Part shown: positions 9,149-17,511 of the stretch, piece after piece
How the letters are laid out: the number at the start of each line of letters is the position of its first letter
Position numbering within the stretch: position 1 is the first letter of the stretch
Origin: JBCDHN01 sp964351855
Lineage (GTDB): Bacteria > Verrucomicrobiota > Verrucomicrobiia > Verrucomicrobiales > DEV007
Length of the DNA: 64,000 nt
Direction of reading: 5' to 3'
Assembly: GCA_964351855.1 (NCBI GenBank)
Contig: CAYGQD010000006.1
Span: forward strand, 9,842-73,841
The notes under the pieces: generated by a model
What the model saw: the letters and a program-made list of their open reading frames with translations, nothing else
Databases searched by the model: none
Told to the model about the DNA's origin: nothing
Translations under genes and position numbers: made by a program

Positions 9149-10540
9149 ATGCCCTATTCACGCCGAAATGTTATCAAAGGCCTTACCTTGGGTGCGGGCG
9201 CTCACGTGCTGAACCCGATTCTGTCTCAACTGCATGCCAGTGCGGTTGGAGATGTCTCCAACTTGCCGACGCGATTCGTCTTTGTCTCCGTCAGCAGCGG
9301 TATCATGCCGAGTGAGGTGGCGCTTCCGTCGCTTGCAGCGAAAAGCGAGGATGAGTATTTCAACGTCTCTCTCGGTGATCACCAGCTCGAGCCGGCGATG
9401 CAACCCTTCGAGTCTCTCAGGGATTACCTGTCCATCGTCCAGGGATTGTCAGGAAAGATGTGTGCCGGCGGGCACACTTCGAATTATGGATCACTGGGAG
9501 CCTGGAGAGCTCCCGGCGAAGGAGGACCACCACTGCCAAAGCGGGCCACCGTTGATTCCATCCTGTCCACCATGTTTCCCGCTGCCATCAATCACCTGGC
9601 CACAGGCTTGACGGGGAGATGGGGTTCACGTGTCACCGAAGGCGTTGTCTACCCCTATATATCAGCGGCTGGCCCCCAGAAGACGATTCCTTTTCAGGCA
9701 TCGCCCGATATCGTGTTTGAACAACTCTTTGGCACCGTCGCTTCCAACGACAAATACAGCGCTCACAAACTACGGAGCAAGAAAGACCTCCTGCATTTCA
9801 TGTCGGACGACGTGAAGAAAATCCAGAAGGCGTTGCCCGCAGAAGAAAAGGCGAAGCTGGAGCATTACCTCGATGCCATGGAAGGCCTCAAGGATCAGGA
9901 CGTCAAGATCGCGGCCCTCCGGGAGAGCCTTGAAAAGAACGTCCCTGAGTTCACGGAGAAATACACCTCCCCGGAAACCGAGCGCCGCCAGGAAGCGCAC
10001 TTCGATCTGGTTGCTGCTGCTTTGATTTCAGGCATCACCAATGTCTGCACGATGAAGATTGATAACAGCGCCACGATTTACAAAGGTCTCGGTCTTGATG
10101 GAGGAAGTGTCCATAGTTTTGGACACAACGAGGGCATTAGCGGAAAAACAGGATTCGAATGCCGCGATATCATCCGGCGTCATCACTTTGACATTCTTGC
10201 CCACCTCGCAAACAAGCTGAAAAGCGTTCCCGAGGGCGACGGCAACATGCTCGACAACACCATGATCGTCTACATCAGTCCCGCCGGGAACAAACACCAT
10301 GGGACCCTCGAGAGCTGGCCCATGGTCGTGCTCGGTGGCTGCGGCCAGCGGCTGAAACTTCCGGGGCGTTACATCCAATTCCCGGGATACGGCCAGAAGG
10401 ATCACAAAACGATCGGCAACTGGTGGACCAGTATTCTCAATGCCTACGGGAATCCGATCGAACACTACGGAGATTTTGATCCCGGGTTGATGAAGGGCGG
10501 CTTGGATCAGGAAGGACCGATTCTAGAGATCATGGGTTAG
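9149..10540 (+). CDS. DUF1552 protein with Tat-type signal
   Basis: A 463-residue DUF1552 protein. The N-terminus MPYSRRNVIKGLTLGAG carries a twin-arginine signal, so it is exported folded, probably with a cofactor or metal. Later blocks typical of the family are FVFVSVSSGIMPSE, LSGKMCAGGHTSNYGSL and VYISPAGNKHHGT. The gene starts 17 bp after the DUF1592 gene and is its normal partner. The fold is related to the sulfatase/alkaline phosphatase-like DUF1501 group, but the reaction is unknown. A degenerate copy of its last 21 codons lies at 11462-11527. Confidence 0.87.
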   Translation: MPYSRRNVIKGLTLGAGAHVLNPILSQLHASAVGDVSNLPTRFVFVSVSSGIMPSEVALPSLAAKSEDEYFNVSLGDHQLEPAMQPFESLRDYLSIVQGLSGKMCAGGHTSNYGSLGAWRAPGEGGPPLPKRATVDSILSTMFPAAINHLATGLTGRWGSRVTEGVVYPYISAAGPQKTIPFQASPDIVFEQLFGTVASNDKYSAHKLRSKKDLLHFMSDDVKKIQKALPAEEKAKLEHYLDAMEGLKDQDVKIAALRESLEKNVPEFTEKYTSPETERRQEAHFDLVAAALISGITNVCTMKIDNSATIYKGLGLDGGSVHSFGHNEGISGKTGFECRDIIRRHHFDILAHLANKLKSVPEGDGNMLDNTMIVYISPAGNKHHGTLESWPMVVLGGCGQRLKLPGRYIQFPGYGQKDHKTIGNWWTSILNAYGNPIEHYGDFDPGLMKGGLDQEGPILEIMG

Positions 10541-10577
10541 TCGCGTAACTGCGATCAGGCTCGGGAAGTGCAGCCGT

Positions 10578-10789
10578 CTAGTGTAGGCCGTCCAGCAGAT
10601 TGCCCATTACGAATGCCGAATTTTCCACAAGTTCAAGGCGTGAGGAAAGAGCCAAGCGGGCTTCGTGACTGACGAGCAACGCAGAAATTGTGGAAAGGGC
10701 GGCATTCTTCTCAAAATCCCCGCAGAGCGGGAAATTTTCAAAATCTCAAAATTTCCGGAATGTGCAATCTCTTGGACGGCCTACACTAG
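10578..10789. repeat. Palindromic (MITE-like) element, copy 1
   Basis: A 212-bp element bounded by CTAGTGTAGGCCGTCC at the left (10578 on) and its inverted copy ending at 10789; 24 of 26 terminal bases match. Internal arms are also complementary (TTTTCCACAA against TTGTGGAAA). The centre carries TCAAGGCG and GAGCAACGCAG, shared with the second copy at 40239-40458. It could fold almost end to end as RNA or single-stranded DNA. No ORF inside resembles a protein. It is a non-autonomous palindromic repeat, mover unknown. Confidence 0.75.
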
Positions 10790-11161
10790 TGCGTGTTTTA
10801 TTGCCCAATTGTCCGGGGGAGACAAGGAGCATGGGGCTGCTCTTCCTTTCTCGCCTGCGGCATTCGAAATGGCTTTTCGTTAGAGCTCTCTGTCAATTGT
10901 TGTCGATTGACCCGAATGGCGACGAAACGGAGAACTGGACCTTGCCGAACACGAAAGGCAGCCGCGCTGCCAATCTATCCCGCGTTGTCTTGCATCGTGA
11001 TGCTGCTGACTTCATCGGATTTGACAAGGTCCGCGTCGCCGCGACTCGCGTACCCTGGCGGTTCGTGAAATCAGATGATTTATGGAGACAGATAGGGTAC
11101 CTGTCCAACTCTTCAGGGGGGACGCTCCAAGCTTCGGTCACTGAACCCACCCCGTCTGCTC
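10790..11161 (+). other. Gene-poor spacer
   Basis: About 370 bp between the palindromic element and the broken transporter-suffix gene. Short open frames exist on the plus strand, but their translations are Arg/Ser-rich and lack family features or a plausible ribosome binding site. I see no RNA structure worth naming. Confidence 0.4.
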
Positions 11162-11433
11162 GTGAATTCATCCGATCCCCAATCCTCGAACCAGGAACCT
11201 AGAAGCTCCAAACCGTGGCTTTTCCGCCTCGGAGTGTTCCTCATTCTTCTCTCCGGTGTTTTCTTTTCTCGATGCTGTCGATTCCGTTCTTTTCGATCAG
11301 CGAGGGACAAAAGGCACTATTGGGAGGTGGTCTGTTTATTGGAATGCAGATCGCATGGTGGACCGGAGCTGCCTGCATTGGGCCAGCGGCCGTGAAGAAA
11401 ATGGGCGCCTGGTTCAAACGCCCGAAAACATAA
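11162..11433 (+). pseudogene. Frameshifted transporter-suffix-domain membrane protein
   Basis: Two overlapping frames together encode one small membrane protein. The first (GTG 11162) gives KPWLFRLGVFLILLSGVFF; the second continues SMLSIPFFSISEGQKALL and then GGGLFIGMQIAWWTGA to the stop at 11433. Joined, they match the short 'transporter suffix' domain: hydrophobic helix, then SxGQKA, then GGxxFIxxEIxFW-like helix, and a basic tail. The break lies in the T-rich tract at about 11260-11275 and equals the loss of one base. It is either a real inactivation or a homopolymer sequencing error. Confidence 0.6.
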
Positions 11434-11461
11434 AATTCTGAATCTCTCCAGCTTTTTCTTT

Positions 11462-11527
11462 TTTGATCCCGGGTTGATGAAAGGCGGCCTCGATCAGGAA
11501 TGCCTCACTCTGGAAATTATCGCTTGA
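11462..11527 (+). pseudogene. Relic of a second DUF1552 gene (last 21 codons)
   Basis: The reading FDPGLMKGGLDQECLTLEII-A-stop is nearly the same as the C-terminus of the DUF1552 gene (FDPGLMKGGLDQEGPILEIM-G-stop at 10475-10540). DNA identity is high in the first half and falls in the second, with several silent changes. Nothing upstream continues the frame. It is therefore the stump of a diverged paralogue rather than a fresh duplication. Confidence 0.7.
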
Positions 11528-11579
11528 TCACATTCCGATCTACTATCTTGGCAGTTCCTGGATTGGCCCGATCACGTAG

Positions 11580-13022
11580 CTAACGCAGCGCCGATTGACT
11601 GGTCGGATCGTCATCTACAATCGGCAGCTCGACTCGAAATGTGGACCCTCTCCCGGCTTCGCTGGAAACTGAAGCAGTTCCCCCGTGAGCTTCCGCGATA
11701 GCCCGGACGAAGCTGAGTCCTAACCCTAGTCCAGGCGTGGAGCGACTGGCATCCCCGCGATAAAGCCGCTCCCAGATTCGGGGTAGATCCTCTGACGGGA
11801 TTCCCACTCCTTGATCGGAGACTTCGATCACCAACCGTCCGTTTTCCCGGGAGGTCCGGATCTTAACCACGGAGTTGAGTGGGCTGAATTTGATGGCGTT
11901 GCTGATCAGATTGGTGAGGGCCCGCATGAGGCGAGGGCGGTCGCCCGTGATCGTGGAGTTTTCGGAAATGGATGACTCGATCCGGATTCCCTTCTCCTCG
12001 GCGACCAACTCGTAAAGCTCGGCAGCGTCCTCCACCAGTTCCCTGACTGGCACCTCATCTCGCGCTAGATCGAGAACGCCGCTCTCGGCCGCGCCCAGTT
12101 CCAGCAACGTCTCTAACATGGCGAGAACGTTGTCACACTCTTCCAAGCCTTCCCCACAAACTCGGGAAATGTTGGCGTCGTTCGACAAGCCGCTTTCCAG
12201 GGTGGCGCGCAGCCTCGTCAACGGAGTTCGCAAGTCGTGGGACACGTTGTCGAGCGATTCTCGCATCGACGCGATGAGGTGACTGTGGCGTTCCAGCACT
12301 TCGTTGAAGCTGGCACCAACGGCGTTGAGATCGTTGTGGCGTGGTTGAATCGCCACGCGTTGCTTGAGGTCTCCGGTTTGCAGGATGTTGCGGATGATCT
12401 GGCCAAGTTGCCGAACCGGTGCCATGGACTGATAGCCGACAACAATCCCGAGTAGTAGGCCAAGAAGCAGCGTCGGCACGGCAGCCAGGGCGAATAGTTT
12501 CCGAAACCGATGCAGGACGACTTCAGCGCCGCGATTACTTCTGCCCGCCTGGATCCGCACGCCGGGGGCGAGTTCTCCCGTTACCACCGTCCAACTGTCC
12601 TGCGGATCAAATCCCAGATGAACCCGAGATTGGGTGAGCCCGGTTGGTAGTCGGGCAATCTTGGCCGGATCGAGAATTGGGCCGCTTTGTGGGGTGCTGA
12701 GAAGGGTGGCATTTCCGGATCGGTCGATCAGACGGACGAACAGATGATCCGGCTGGCTCAAACCCTGCTCGATAAAGCGACTGCCGATCGCTTCGATGCC
12801 GAGTTCCCGATTCCAGGCACGATATTCTTTGATCCGCTCGTTGACCGCAGCCAGTTCGTTCTGCTGGGTGGTGTAGGTAATGAACAGATAGGCAAGGGCA
12901 AAGAGTCCATAGGTAGCCACCGTGAAATAGAGCGTATAAAATAGCGCTAATCGCAAACTTATGTCCAAACCGGACGTTGGCGGAGCCGCCTCGCCGATGG
13001 GTTTACTGGTTCGCGAAAACAT
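11580..13022 (-). CDS. Two-component sensor histidine kinase, membrane-bound
   Basis: A 480-residue sensor kinase: TM1 at about 22-48, an extracytoplasmic domain of about 120 residues, TM2 at about 175-198 and HAMP to about 250. HisKA has His262 (NVSHDLRTPLTRL), and the HATPase domain has NLISNAIKFSP, DQGVGI and GLGLGLS. The layout is that of EnvZ/CpxA/QseC-type kinases. The ATG at 13020-13022 is chosen; a GTG at 13034 is in frame. The start overlaps the 3' end of the regulator gene, so the pair is translationally coupled. The neighbourhood (HdeD-like, M48 protease) suggests an envelope-stress signal. Confidence 0.93.
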   Translation of the reverse strand: MFSRTSKPIGEAAPPTSGLDISLRLALFYTLYFTVATYGLFALAYLFITYTTQQNELAAVNERIKEYRAWNRELGIEAIGSRFIEQGLSQPDHLFVRLIDRSGNATLLSTPQSGPILDPAKIARLPTGLTQSRVHLGFDPQDSWTVVTGELAPGVRIQAGRSNRGAEVVLHRFRKLFALAAVPTLLLGLLLGIVVGYQSMAPVRQLGQIIRNILQTGDLKQRVAIQPRHNDLNAVGASFNEVLERHSHLIASMRESLDNVSHDLRTPLTRLRATLESGLSNDANISRVCGEGLEECDNVLAMLETLLELGAAESGVLDLARDEVPVRELVEDAAELYELVAEEKGIRIESSISENSTITGDRPRLMRALTNLISNAIKFSPLNSVVKIRTSRENGRLVIEVSDQGVGIPSEDLPRIWERLYRGDASRSTPGLGLGLSFVRAIAEAHGGTASVSSEAGRGSTFRVELPIVDDDPTSQSALR

Positions 13023-13680
13023 AGCCCATGCCACGCTGGTTGGTGATGTATTTTTGGCCGGATTCGCCTTCTAGCTTTTTGCGGAGTCGATGGACCAGTA
13101 CGTCCACGACGCCGGATTGCGGGTCGAAGTTGTACCCATAAACATTCTCTAGAATCGCGGTCTTGGAAATTACTCCGCCGGGATTTCGCATGAATAACTC
13201 TAACAACGCGAACTCCCGTGCGTGGAGCGGAATGGTTTCGCCTTCTCGGCGCAGCTCGCGTTTCCAGGAATCCAACTCCAAGTCGGCGACCCGCAGGACG
13301 CCGCTCTTCTCGCCGTTCTTTGCGGAGCGGCGGAGGATTGCCCGCACCCTTGCCAGGAGTTCGGAGAAAGAAAACGGCTTGGTCAGGTAGTCATCGCCAC
13401 CAGCCTGCAAGCCACGAATGCGGTCCGAAACGCCGGCCTTCGCACTCAAGATGATAACTGGTGTTTCCACGTTTTCGGCGCGCATCTTCGCGATGATCGA
13501 AAGCCCGTCCAGTCCCGGGAGCATCAAATCGATCACGGCCAAGTCGAAGTCGTAGATTAGAGCCGCGTCCAGTCCTTCTTCGCCGTCGTGATAGAGGTGC
13601 GGCGCGAACCCGGCAGCCTGGAAACCGCTTTCCAGGAAAGCCGCGATTTTGCGATCGTCTTCAATGATGAGAACTTTCAT
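13003..13680 (-). CDS. OmpR/PhoB-family response regulator
   Basis: A 225-residue regulator. The receiver has the acidic pocket EDD (7-9), Asp51 (LAVIDLMLPG) and Lys101 (YLTKPFS). The C-terminal winged helix includes LTxxEFALLELF-like HAREFALLELFMRNPG and VVDVLVHRLRKKLE. It partners the overlapping kinase. Upstream lies an operator of four half-sites spaced exactly 11 bp (13719-13756), the arrangement bound by OmpR/PhoB-class proteins. The same operator precedes two other loci, so this protein is the likely binder (inference). Confidence 0.95.
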   Translation of the reverse strand: MKVLIIEDDRKIAAFLESGFQAAGFAPHLYHDGEEGLDAALIYDFDLAVIDLMLPGLDGLSIIAKMRAENVETPVIILSAKAGVSDRIRGLQAGGDDYLTKPFSFSELLARVRAILRRSAKNGEKSGVLRVADLELDSWKRELRREGETIPLHAREFALLELFMRNPGGVISKTAILENVYGYNFDPQSGVVDVLVHRLRKKLEGESGQKYITNQRGMGYVFANQ

Positions 13681-13718
13681 GCCGGGGGGAATTGGCGAAC
13701 GAAGGCGCGAACAGGTTT

Positions 13719-13772
13719 CTTACCCAGCGGTAAGTTTGGCGTAAGCATCATGTAAATCAGGAGGGGTAACTT
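13719..13772 (+). promoter_or_regulatory. Operator A: four 11-bp-phased half-sites plus -10-like hexamer
   Basis: Half-sites are CTTAC at 13719, GTAAG at 13730, GTAAG at 13741 and GTAAA at 13752, each exactly 11 bp apart. TAACTT follows at 13767, 15 bp from the last half-site start. It sits between the divergent regulator gene and the HdeD-like gene. Sites B (15298) and C (45629) have the same register. Phasing of 11 bp is the known geometry for tandem OmpR/PhoB-family binding, and GTAA half-sites recall CpxR boxes. Confidence 0.75.
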
Positions 13773-13861
13773 GCTAGTGTCGATGCCATACCGCTCGGCC
13801 ATCCATTCGGGGAACGGGCAACTTGGCACCTCAACTACCCAATAACAAACAAATCCAAGTG

Positions 13862-14488
13862 ATGAAATCACAAACCGCATCCTATCGACCCATCGACGAG
13901 TCCATCGTCCACGAAGTCCAGTTGGCTATCCGACACCGCTGGCACTGGGTATACGCCTTTGGCGTAGCGGCCATTCTCGGAGGGCTGATTTCGATCGCTT
14001 CCCCGCTAACCGGAGGTCTCGCGGTCGAAGTAGCAATTGGCATACTGCTTCTGCTTAGTGCCGTTCCAATCATTGGAATCATCTTTTCCGCGAGGGATCA
14101 GAAGCATCGCCTCGCTGCGGTTTTCGTCGTCGTTGCCACCCTCGCTTTGGGATTCTTTCTGCTAGTTGATCCCACGAGTGGTCTACTGGGGCTTTCCATC
14201 GTCTTGGGTGCCTATTTCTCCTTCCACGGGCTGCTGAAAATGATCCTCAGCTTCCGCGTTCAGGCGGAAGCGGATCGCTCACTTGCATTTCTGGGCGGGA
14301 CCGTGCTCTTCATGGCAGGACTGATCATCGCCAAATTTCTCGGTCACGAATCGGATTGGGCCGCCGGAGTCGCAGCGGGTTTGGGTTACCTCGTGGCCGG
14401 AGTCAGTTGGCTTCGTCTGGCCATGCGTTATCGCCACGATCCGGAAGCCTCCCGGCCGTCAGAACCATCCACCTCACTCGTACGATGA
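13862..14488 (+). CDS. HdeD-like membrane protein (DUF308)
   Basis: A 208-residue integral membrane protein with six hydrophobic segments in three hairpins (about 35-55, 60-80, 90-108, 112-135, 145-165, 170-190). Gly- and Leu-rich repeats of the HdeD/DUF308 type are visible (GGLISIASPLTGG, GFFLLVDPTSGLLGLSIVLG). In E. coli HdeD is linked to acid resistance. ATG 13862 is chosen; the frame could start at TTG 13823 but that would run into the promoter. Operator A lies 90-140 bp upstream. Its stop overlaps the M48 protease start as ATGA. Confidence 0.85.
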   Translation: MKSQTASYRPIDESIVHEVQLAIRHRWHWVYAFGVAAILGGLISIASPLTGGLAVEVAIGILLLLSAVPIIGIIFSARDQKHRLAAVFVVVATLALGFFLLVDPTSGLLGLSIVLGAYFSFHGLLKMILSFRVQAEADRSLAFLGGTVLFMAGLIIAKFLGHESDWAAGVAAGLGYLVAGVSWLRLAMRYRHDPEASRPSEPSTSLVR

Positions 14489-15312
14489 AATCAAAGACCA
14501 TTCCTCTGTTCGCCCTCCTCGCGCTAACCGTTTCGGCCACGGCCTTTAATTTCCTTTCTCCGGAGCAGGAAGCTCAAATGGGAAAGGAAGAATTTGCGAA
14601 CTACAAGGCGTCCCACAAGATCATTGCGGAAGGCCCTCAACTGGCAATGATCCAACGCGTCGCGACACGGCTGACCCGGGTCGTCAACGTGCCGGACGCG
14701 GAGTGGGAATTCGTCCTTTTTGATGACAACACACCCAACGCCTTTGCTCTGCCCGGCGGCAAAGTCGGCGTTCACAGCGGACTCTTCGCCATCGTCCAAG
14801 ACGAGCCACAACTCGCTGCCGTAGTCGGTCACGAGCTCGGACATGTGAAGGCGCGCCACTCCGGCCAGCGTATTAGCAATGCCGCAGTGAGCTCAGCCGT
14901 CGGTGCCGTCGCGGGTAAAATCCTGCAGAGTAAAACCGGGATGAAAGGAGAGAACGCGCAAACCGTAACCCAAGGCGTGGCGACCCTGGAAATTCTCAAG
15001 TTCTCACGGAAGCAGGAACTTGAGGCAGACCAACTCGGCGCGGTCTATATGGCCAAAGTCGGCTACGATCCGGAAGAAGCGGTGAAGCTGTGGACCCGGT
15101 TTGAAGCTTACCAACGCCAACAAGGTGGAAGCAAGATGCCAGCGTTCCTCAGCACTCACCCTGTCGATTCCAAGCGCATTGCGGAGCTGAAAGCCGCGAT
15201 GGCGGAGATCAAGAAATCCTATCGGCCGAATAAACATTCACCTTCAGGAAGTTCCATCAAGGCGACTCCCGATCCGAAGCTGTCACCTTCGCTGAATCTT
15301 ACCCAACCGTAA
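14485..15312 (+). CDS. Secreted/periplasmic M48-family metalloprotease
   Basis: A 275-residue protein: signal peptide (about 1-20), then the M48 zinc site HELGH at 116-120 and the third-ligand helix with ELEADQLGAVYMAKVGYDP. AFALPGGKVGVHSGL upstream of the active site is the usual M48C (Oma1/YcaL/LoiP-like) signature. No transmembrane helix follows the signal. It probably degrades damaged envelope proteins. It is translationally coupled to the HdeD-like gene, placing it under operator A. The last 30 residues are Ser/Pro-rich and unstructured. Confidence 0.9.
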   Translation: MKSKTIPLFALLALTVSATAFNFLSPEQEAQMGKEEFANYKASHKIIAEGPQLAMIQRVATRLTRVVNVPDAEWEFVLFDDNTPNAFALPGGKVGVHSGLFAIVQDEPQLAAVVGHELGHVKARHSGQRISNAAVSSAVGAVAGKILQSKTGMKGENAQTVTQGVATLEILKFSRKQELEADQLGAVYMAKVGYDPEEAVKLWTRFEAYQRQQGGSKMPAFLSTHPVDSKRIAELKAAMAEIKKSYRPNKHSPSGSSIKATPDPKLSPSLNLTQP

Positions 15313-15351
15313 GATTGGGGTAAGTGTGGGGAAATAAAGGGTTGGTAATCT
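15298..15351 (+). promoter_or_regulatory. Operator B: 11-bp-phased half-sites plus -10-like hexamer
   Basis: CTTAC 15298, GTAAG 15309, GTAAG 15320, GAAAT 15331, then TAATCT at 15346, again 15 bp after the last half-site start. The block shares most positions with operator A, including the bases between half-sites. It overlaps the last codons of the M48 gene and precedes the secreted helical protein gene by about 95 bp. Confidence 0.75.
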
Positions 15352-15446
15352 GCTGCTTCAACGATCCCAAACGGCTCCGGAAACTTCTATCCCGGAAAGC
15401 AACGCGGTATCGCAACAACAACAAAAATACCCCATCTCTCAATCCA

Positions 15447-16127
15447 ATGAAATCCAACCCTAACCTAACTACCCTCGCTGCGGGTCTCCTCTTCGCGGCC
15501 ATGGGCCTCTCTTTGGCAACTGCCGCCGACAACAAGAAGGATGAAGCCAAGTCTGACACTGTCATGGTGGAAACCTACACCTGGTATCCCTATCCGCTCT
15601 ACCTCGAAACCAACAACTGGTTCCACAACGCGGAAATGAGCTTCCGTCAAAAAGAAGAAAAAGCAGCTGCCGGGGAACTGCGTAAGGCCGTGAGTTGGCT
15701 GGACTATGCGGCCAGTCATGCCCAGCCCGTCACCAAGAAATCGTTGCAAGACGCGTCCGCTAGTCTCAAGACCTTGGCAACCAATCTCCAGTTCGGAAAC
15801 GTCGTCAGCGCCCGTTCGCTGGATGTGGCCATGGCCAAATCCAGCCATGCGCTGGCCGAGTGGCATTACTTCAATGCCAAGGATTCGAAGCTGGCTAAGA
15901 ATGAAGAAAACTGGGCTGCTCAGAACCTGAAAGCTGCGGCGGCTTATCTCAAGAGTGCTGCCGATTCGGCCCGTTATGAATACGGTGACGAGTTCATCAG
16001 TGTTTATGACGACATCTTCGGTTGGGAAGAAATCGATTTCACTCCCAACACGCTGGCGACCAACCTCTCAGCCATCAAAGTCGAACTCGATAAGGTGGCT
16101 AAAGCTCTTGAAAAAGGAGATTCCTAA
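15447..16127 (+). CDS. Secreted helical protein of unknown function
   Basis: A 226-residue protein with a clear signal peptide (about 1-26, ending LSLATA-ADN). The mature part is rich in Ala, Lys, Glu and Asn and probably all helical (AEMSFRQKEEKAAAGELRKA, then ALAEWHYFNAKDSKLAKNEE). An aromatic patch TYTWYPYPLYLETNNWF follows the cleavage site. I do not recognise the family. The frame opens at 15324, but ATG 15447 is the first start with a signal peptide. It is under its own operator B and ends in a strong terminator. It may be a periplasmic chaperone or sensor-damping protein of the envelope-stress regulon (inference). Confidence 0.7.
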   Translation: MKSNPNLTTLAAGLLFAAMGLSLATAADNKKDEAKSDTVMVETYTWYPYPLYLETNNWFHNAEMSFRQKEEKAAAGELRKAVSWLDYAASHAQPVTKKSLQDASASLKTLATNLQFGNVVSARSLDVAMAKSSHALAEWHYFNAKDSKLAKNEENWAAQNLKAAAAYLKSAADSARYEYGDEFISVYDDIFGWEEIDFTPNTLATNLSAIKVELDKVAKALEKGDS

Positions 16128-16167
16128 AGATCGCCTAACTTGGAACCCAAATCTTCTATTCTGCCAC

Positions 16168-16199
16168 GCCAGTTCGTCCTTCGGGGCGGGCTGGCTTTT
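16168..16199 (+). terminator. Rho-independent terminator
   Basis: A 12-bp stem (16168-16179 with 16184-16195, including G-U pairs) closed by a TTCG tetraloop and followed by TTTTC. It lies 41 bp after the stop of the secreted helical protein gene and before the convergent MtfA-like gene. Confidence 0.8.
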
Positions 16200-16294
16200 C
16201 GCTTTCGCGCGCACCACGGGTTACGAAGTCCACTCGAATCTCGACTCCGGCCCGTCATTGCCAATGTTCGGAAGAATGCTGAGACCGGTCACGT

Positions 16295-17098
16295 TCAATC
16301 CTTCTCCAAGCGGTTCCAGGAAGCCGGATCTTGGGCGAAATAGTCTTTCATCTCGGCATAAAGTTCGGGATGTTTCTTGAGCAGCAATCGGGGCTGTTCG
16401 AAGAAAACTTCGGTGGAGACGGCGAAGAACTCAGCCGGGTTGGTGGCTCCGTAGGGATCGAGCAGGGTTTTGCGATGGTGCGCTTCCATAAACTGGAGGT
16501 GCTCGAATTCGCTTTTCATGACGCGCACCCAACTCACGTATTTGCTGCGTTGCTCGGTAAAGCGGAGGCCTTTGCCGAGAAGGGGCGATCCGGTGACGGC
16601 GCCGTCCTCGCTGTCGAGTTGATGGGCAAACTCGTGGAAAACCACATTGGCGCCGTCGTCGGGGACTTCGCCCCCGTGCCTGACGGATTCCCAAGAGAGA
16701 ATGACCGAGCCAGAGGTCCAGGATTCTCCCAGACGGGTCGAATCACCTTCGTGTATAATACCGTCCGAAGTGCGCCGAACCATTTTCGCAATATAATGGT
16801 GGGGATAGACGAGAATGGAACGAAGCGCCGGATAGTAGTCCGTATCGCGGTGCAAAAGTAGGAGGCAGGCTTGGGCGGCAATGGTAACGCAAATCTCATC
16901 CGTCAGTTCGAGGTCGCCACATCCTTCGAAGCTCTTTTCGGCAAGGAAAACCTGAATATGACCCAGCAACTCTGTGCGATCCAACTCCGGCAGCAATCCG
17001 TAAAGCGGAAAATGGCGCTGGAGAATCAGTTTATACTCTTCGGGAAAGGGTTGTTCCCGGAGCTTGTTCCGGCGGTGTTTTTTGAAGATATCGCTCAT
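16295..17098 (-). CDS. mtfA: MtfA-like zinc peptidase (M90)
   Basis: A 267-residue cytoplasmic protein of the MtfA family. The zinc motif HEFAHQLD is at 155-162, with the conserved downstream block NPAEFFAVSTEVFFEQP carrying the expected third ligand Glu. ILVYPHHY and SGSVILSWESV are further family blocks. In E. coli MtfA binds the repressor Mlc and so modulates the glucose PTS gene ptsG. That is of interest because an enzyme I domain is encoded 2 kb downstream. ATG 17096-17098 is chosen over an in-frame TTG 6 bp upstream. No signal peptide is visible. Confidence 0.88.
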   Translation of the reverse strand: MSDIFKKHRRNKLREQPFPEEYKLILQRHFPLYGLLPELDRTELLGHIQVFLAEKSFEGCGDLELTDEICVTIAAQACLLLLHRDTDYYPALRSILVYPHHYIAKMVRRTSDGIIHEGDSTRLGESWTSGSVILSWESVRHGGEVPDDGANVVFHEFAHQLDSEDGAVTGSPLLGKGLRFTEQRSKYVSWVRVMKSEFEHLQFMEAHHRKTLLDPYGATNPAEFFAVSTEVFFEQPRLLLKKHPELYAEMKDYFAQDPASWNRLEKD

Positions 17099-17121
17099 GC
17101 TCAAGACGCGTGAAGAAGGGT

Positions 17122-17466
17122 TTACGCAATCAATTCGCGAATCAAGGCAATCAGGGCGGGCATATCCATCGGCTTTTCGGAGAACACATCCGCTCCCGCG
17201 CCCATCATGGACTCCCTGCGGTCCCCATCCGCGCCTAGCGCTACCATGGGATGGTTTAACCCCATCGCTCTCAATTCCCGGATTGCCACATCGCCGTGCA
17301 TCCCGGGAAGCTGACCGTCCCTGATTAGCAAAGCGGGTTGCTCCTCTTTTGCGCGTTCGATTCCATCTTGGGCATTTCCGGCAAGGATCACCCGATAACC
17401 CTTTACCTCCAAGCCCATTTCGATGGTTTCTGCCAAAACCACATCATCATCGACCAGAGATATCAT
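17122..17466 (-). CDS. Small single-domain receiver protein
   Basis: A 114-residue receiver: acidic pocket DDD (6-8), Asp50 in LLIRDGQLPGMHG, Lys98 in FSEKPMD. The conserved Thr/Ser of the switch (normally after the fourth strand) is replaced by Gly78 in VALGAD, and the Asp region is IRDGQ rather than xxDxxM. It may be phosphorylated but have an altered switch. It lies 23 bp upstream of the MtfA-like gene on the same strand, so co-transcription is likely. Confidence 0.8.
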   Translation of the reverse strand: MISLVDDDVVLAETIEMGLEVKGYRVILAGNAQDGIERAKEEQPALLIRDGQLPGMHGDVAIRELRAMGLNHPMVALGADGDRRESMMGAGADVFSEKPMDMPALIALIRELIA

Positions 17467-17511
17467 CGGGCGCAGTCAAGGTTCGCAGCGCCGTTACTCC
17501 GTATTGCCTTA

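Noticed and set aside
10690..11202. Plus-strand ORF of 170 codons
   Set aside because: It begins inside the palindromic element, has no recognised domain, and overlaps the broken transporter-suffix gene in another frame.
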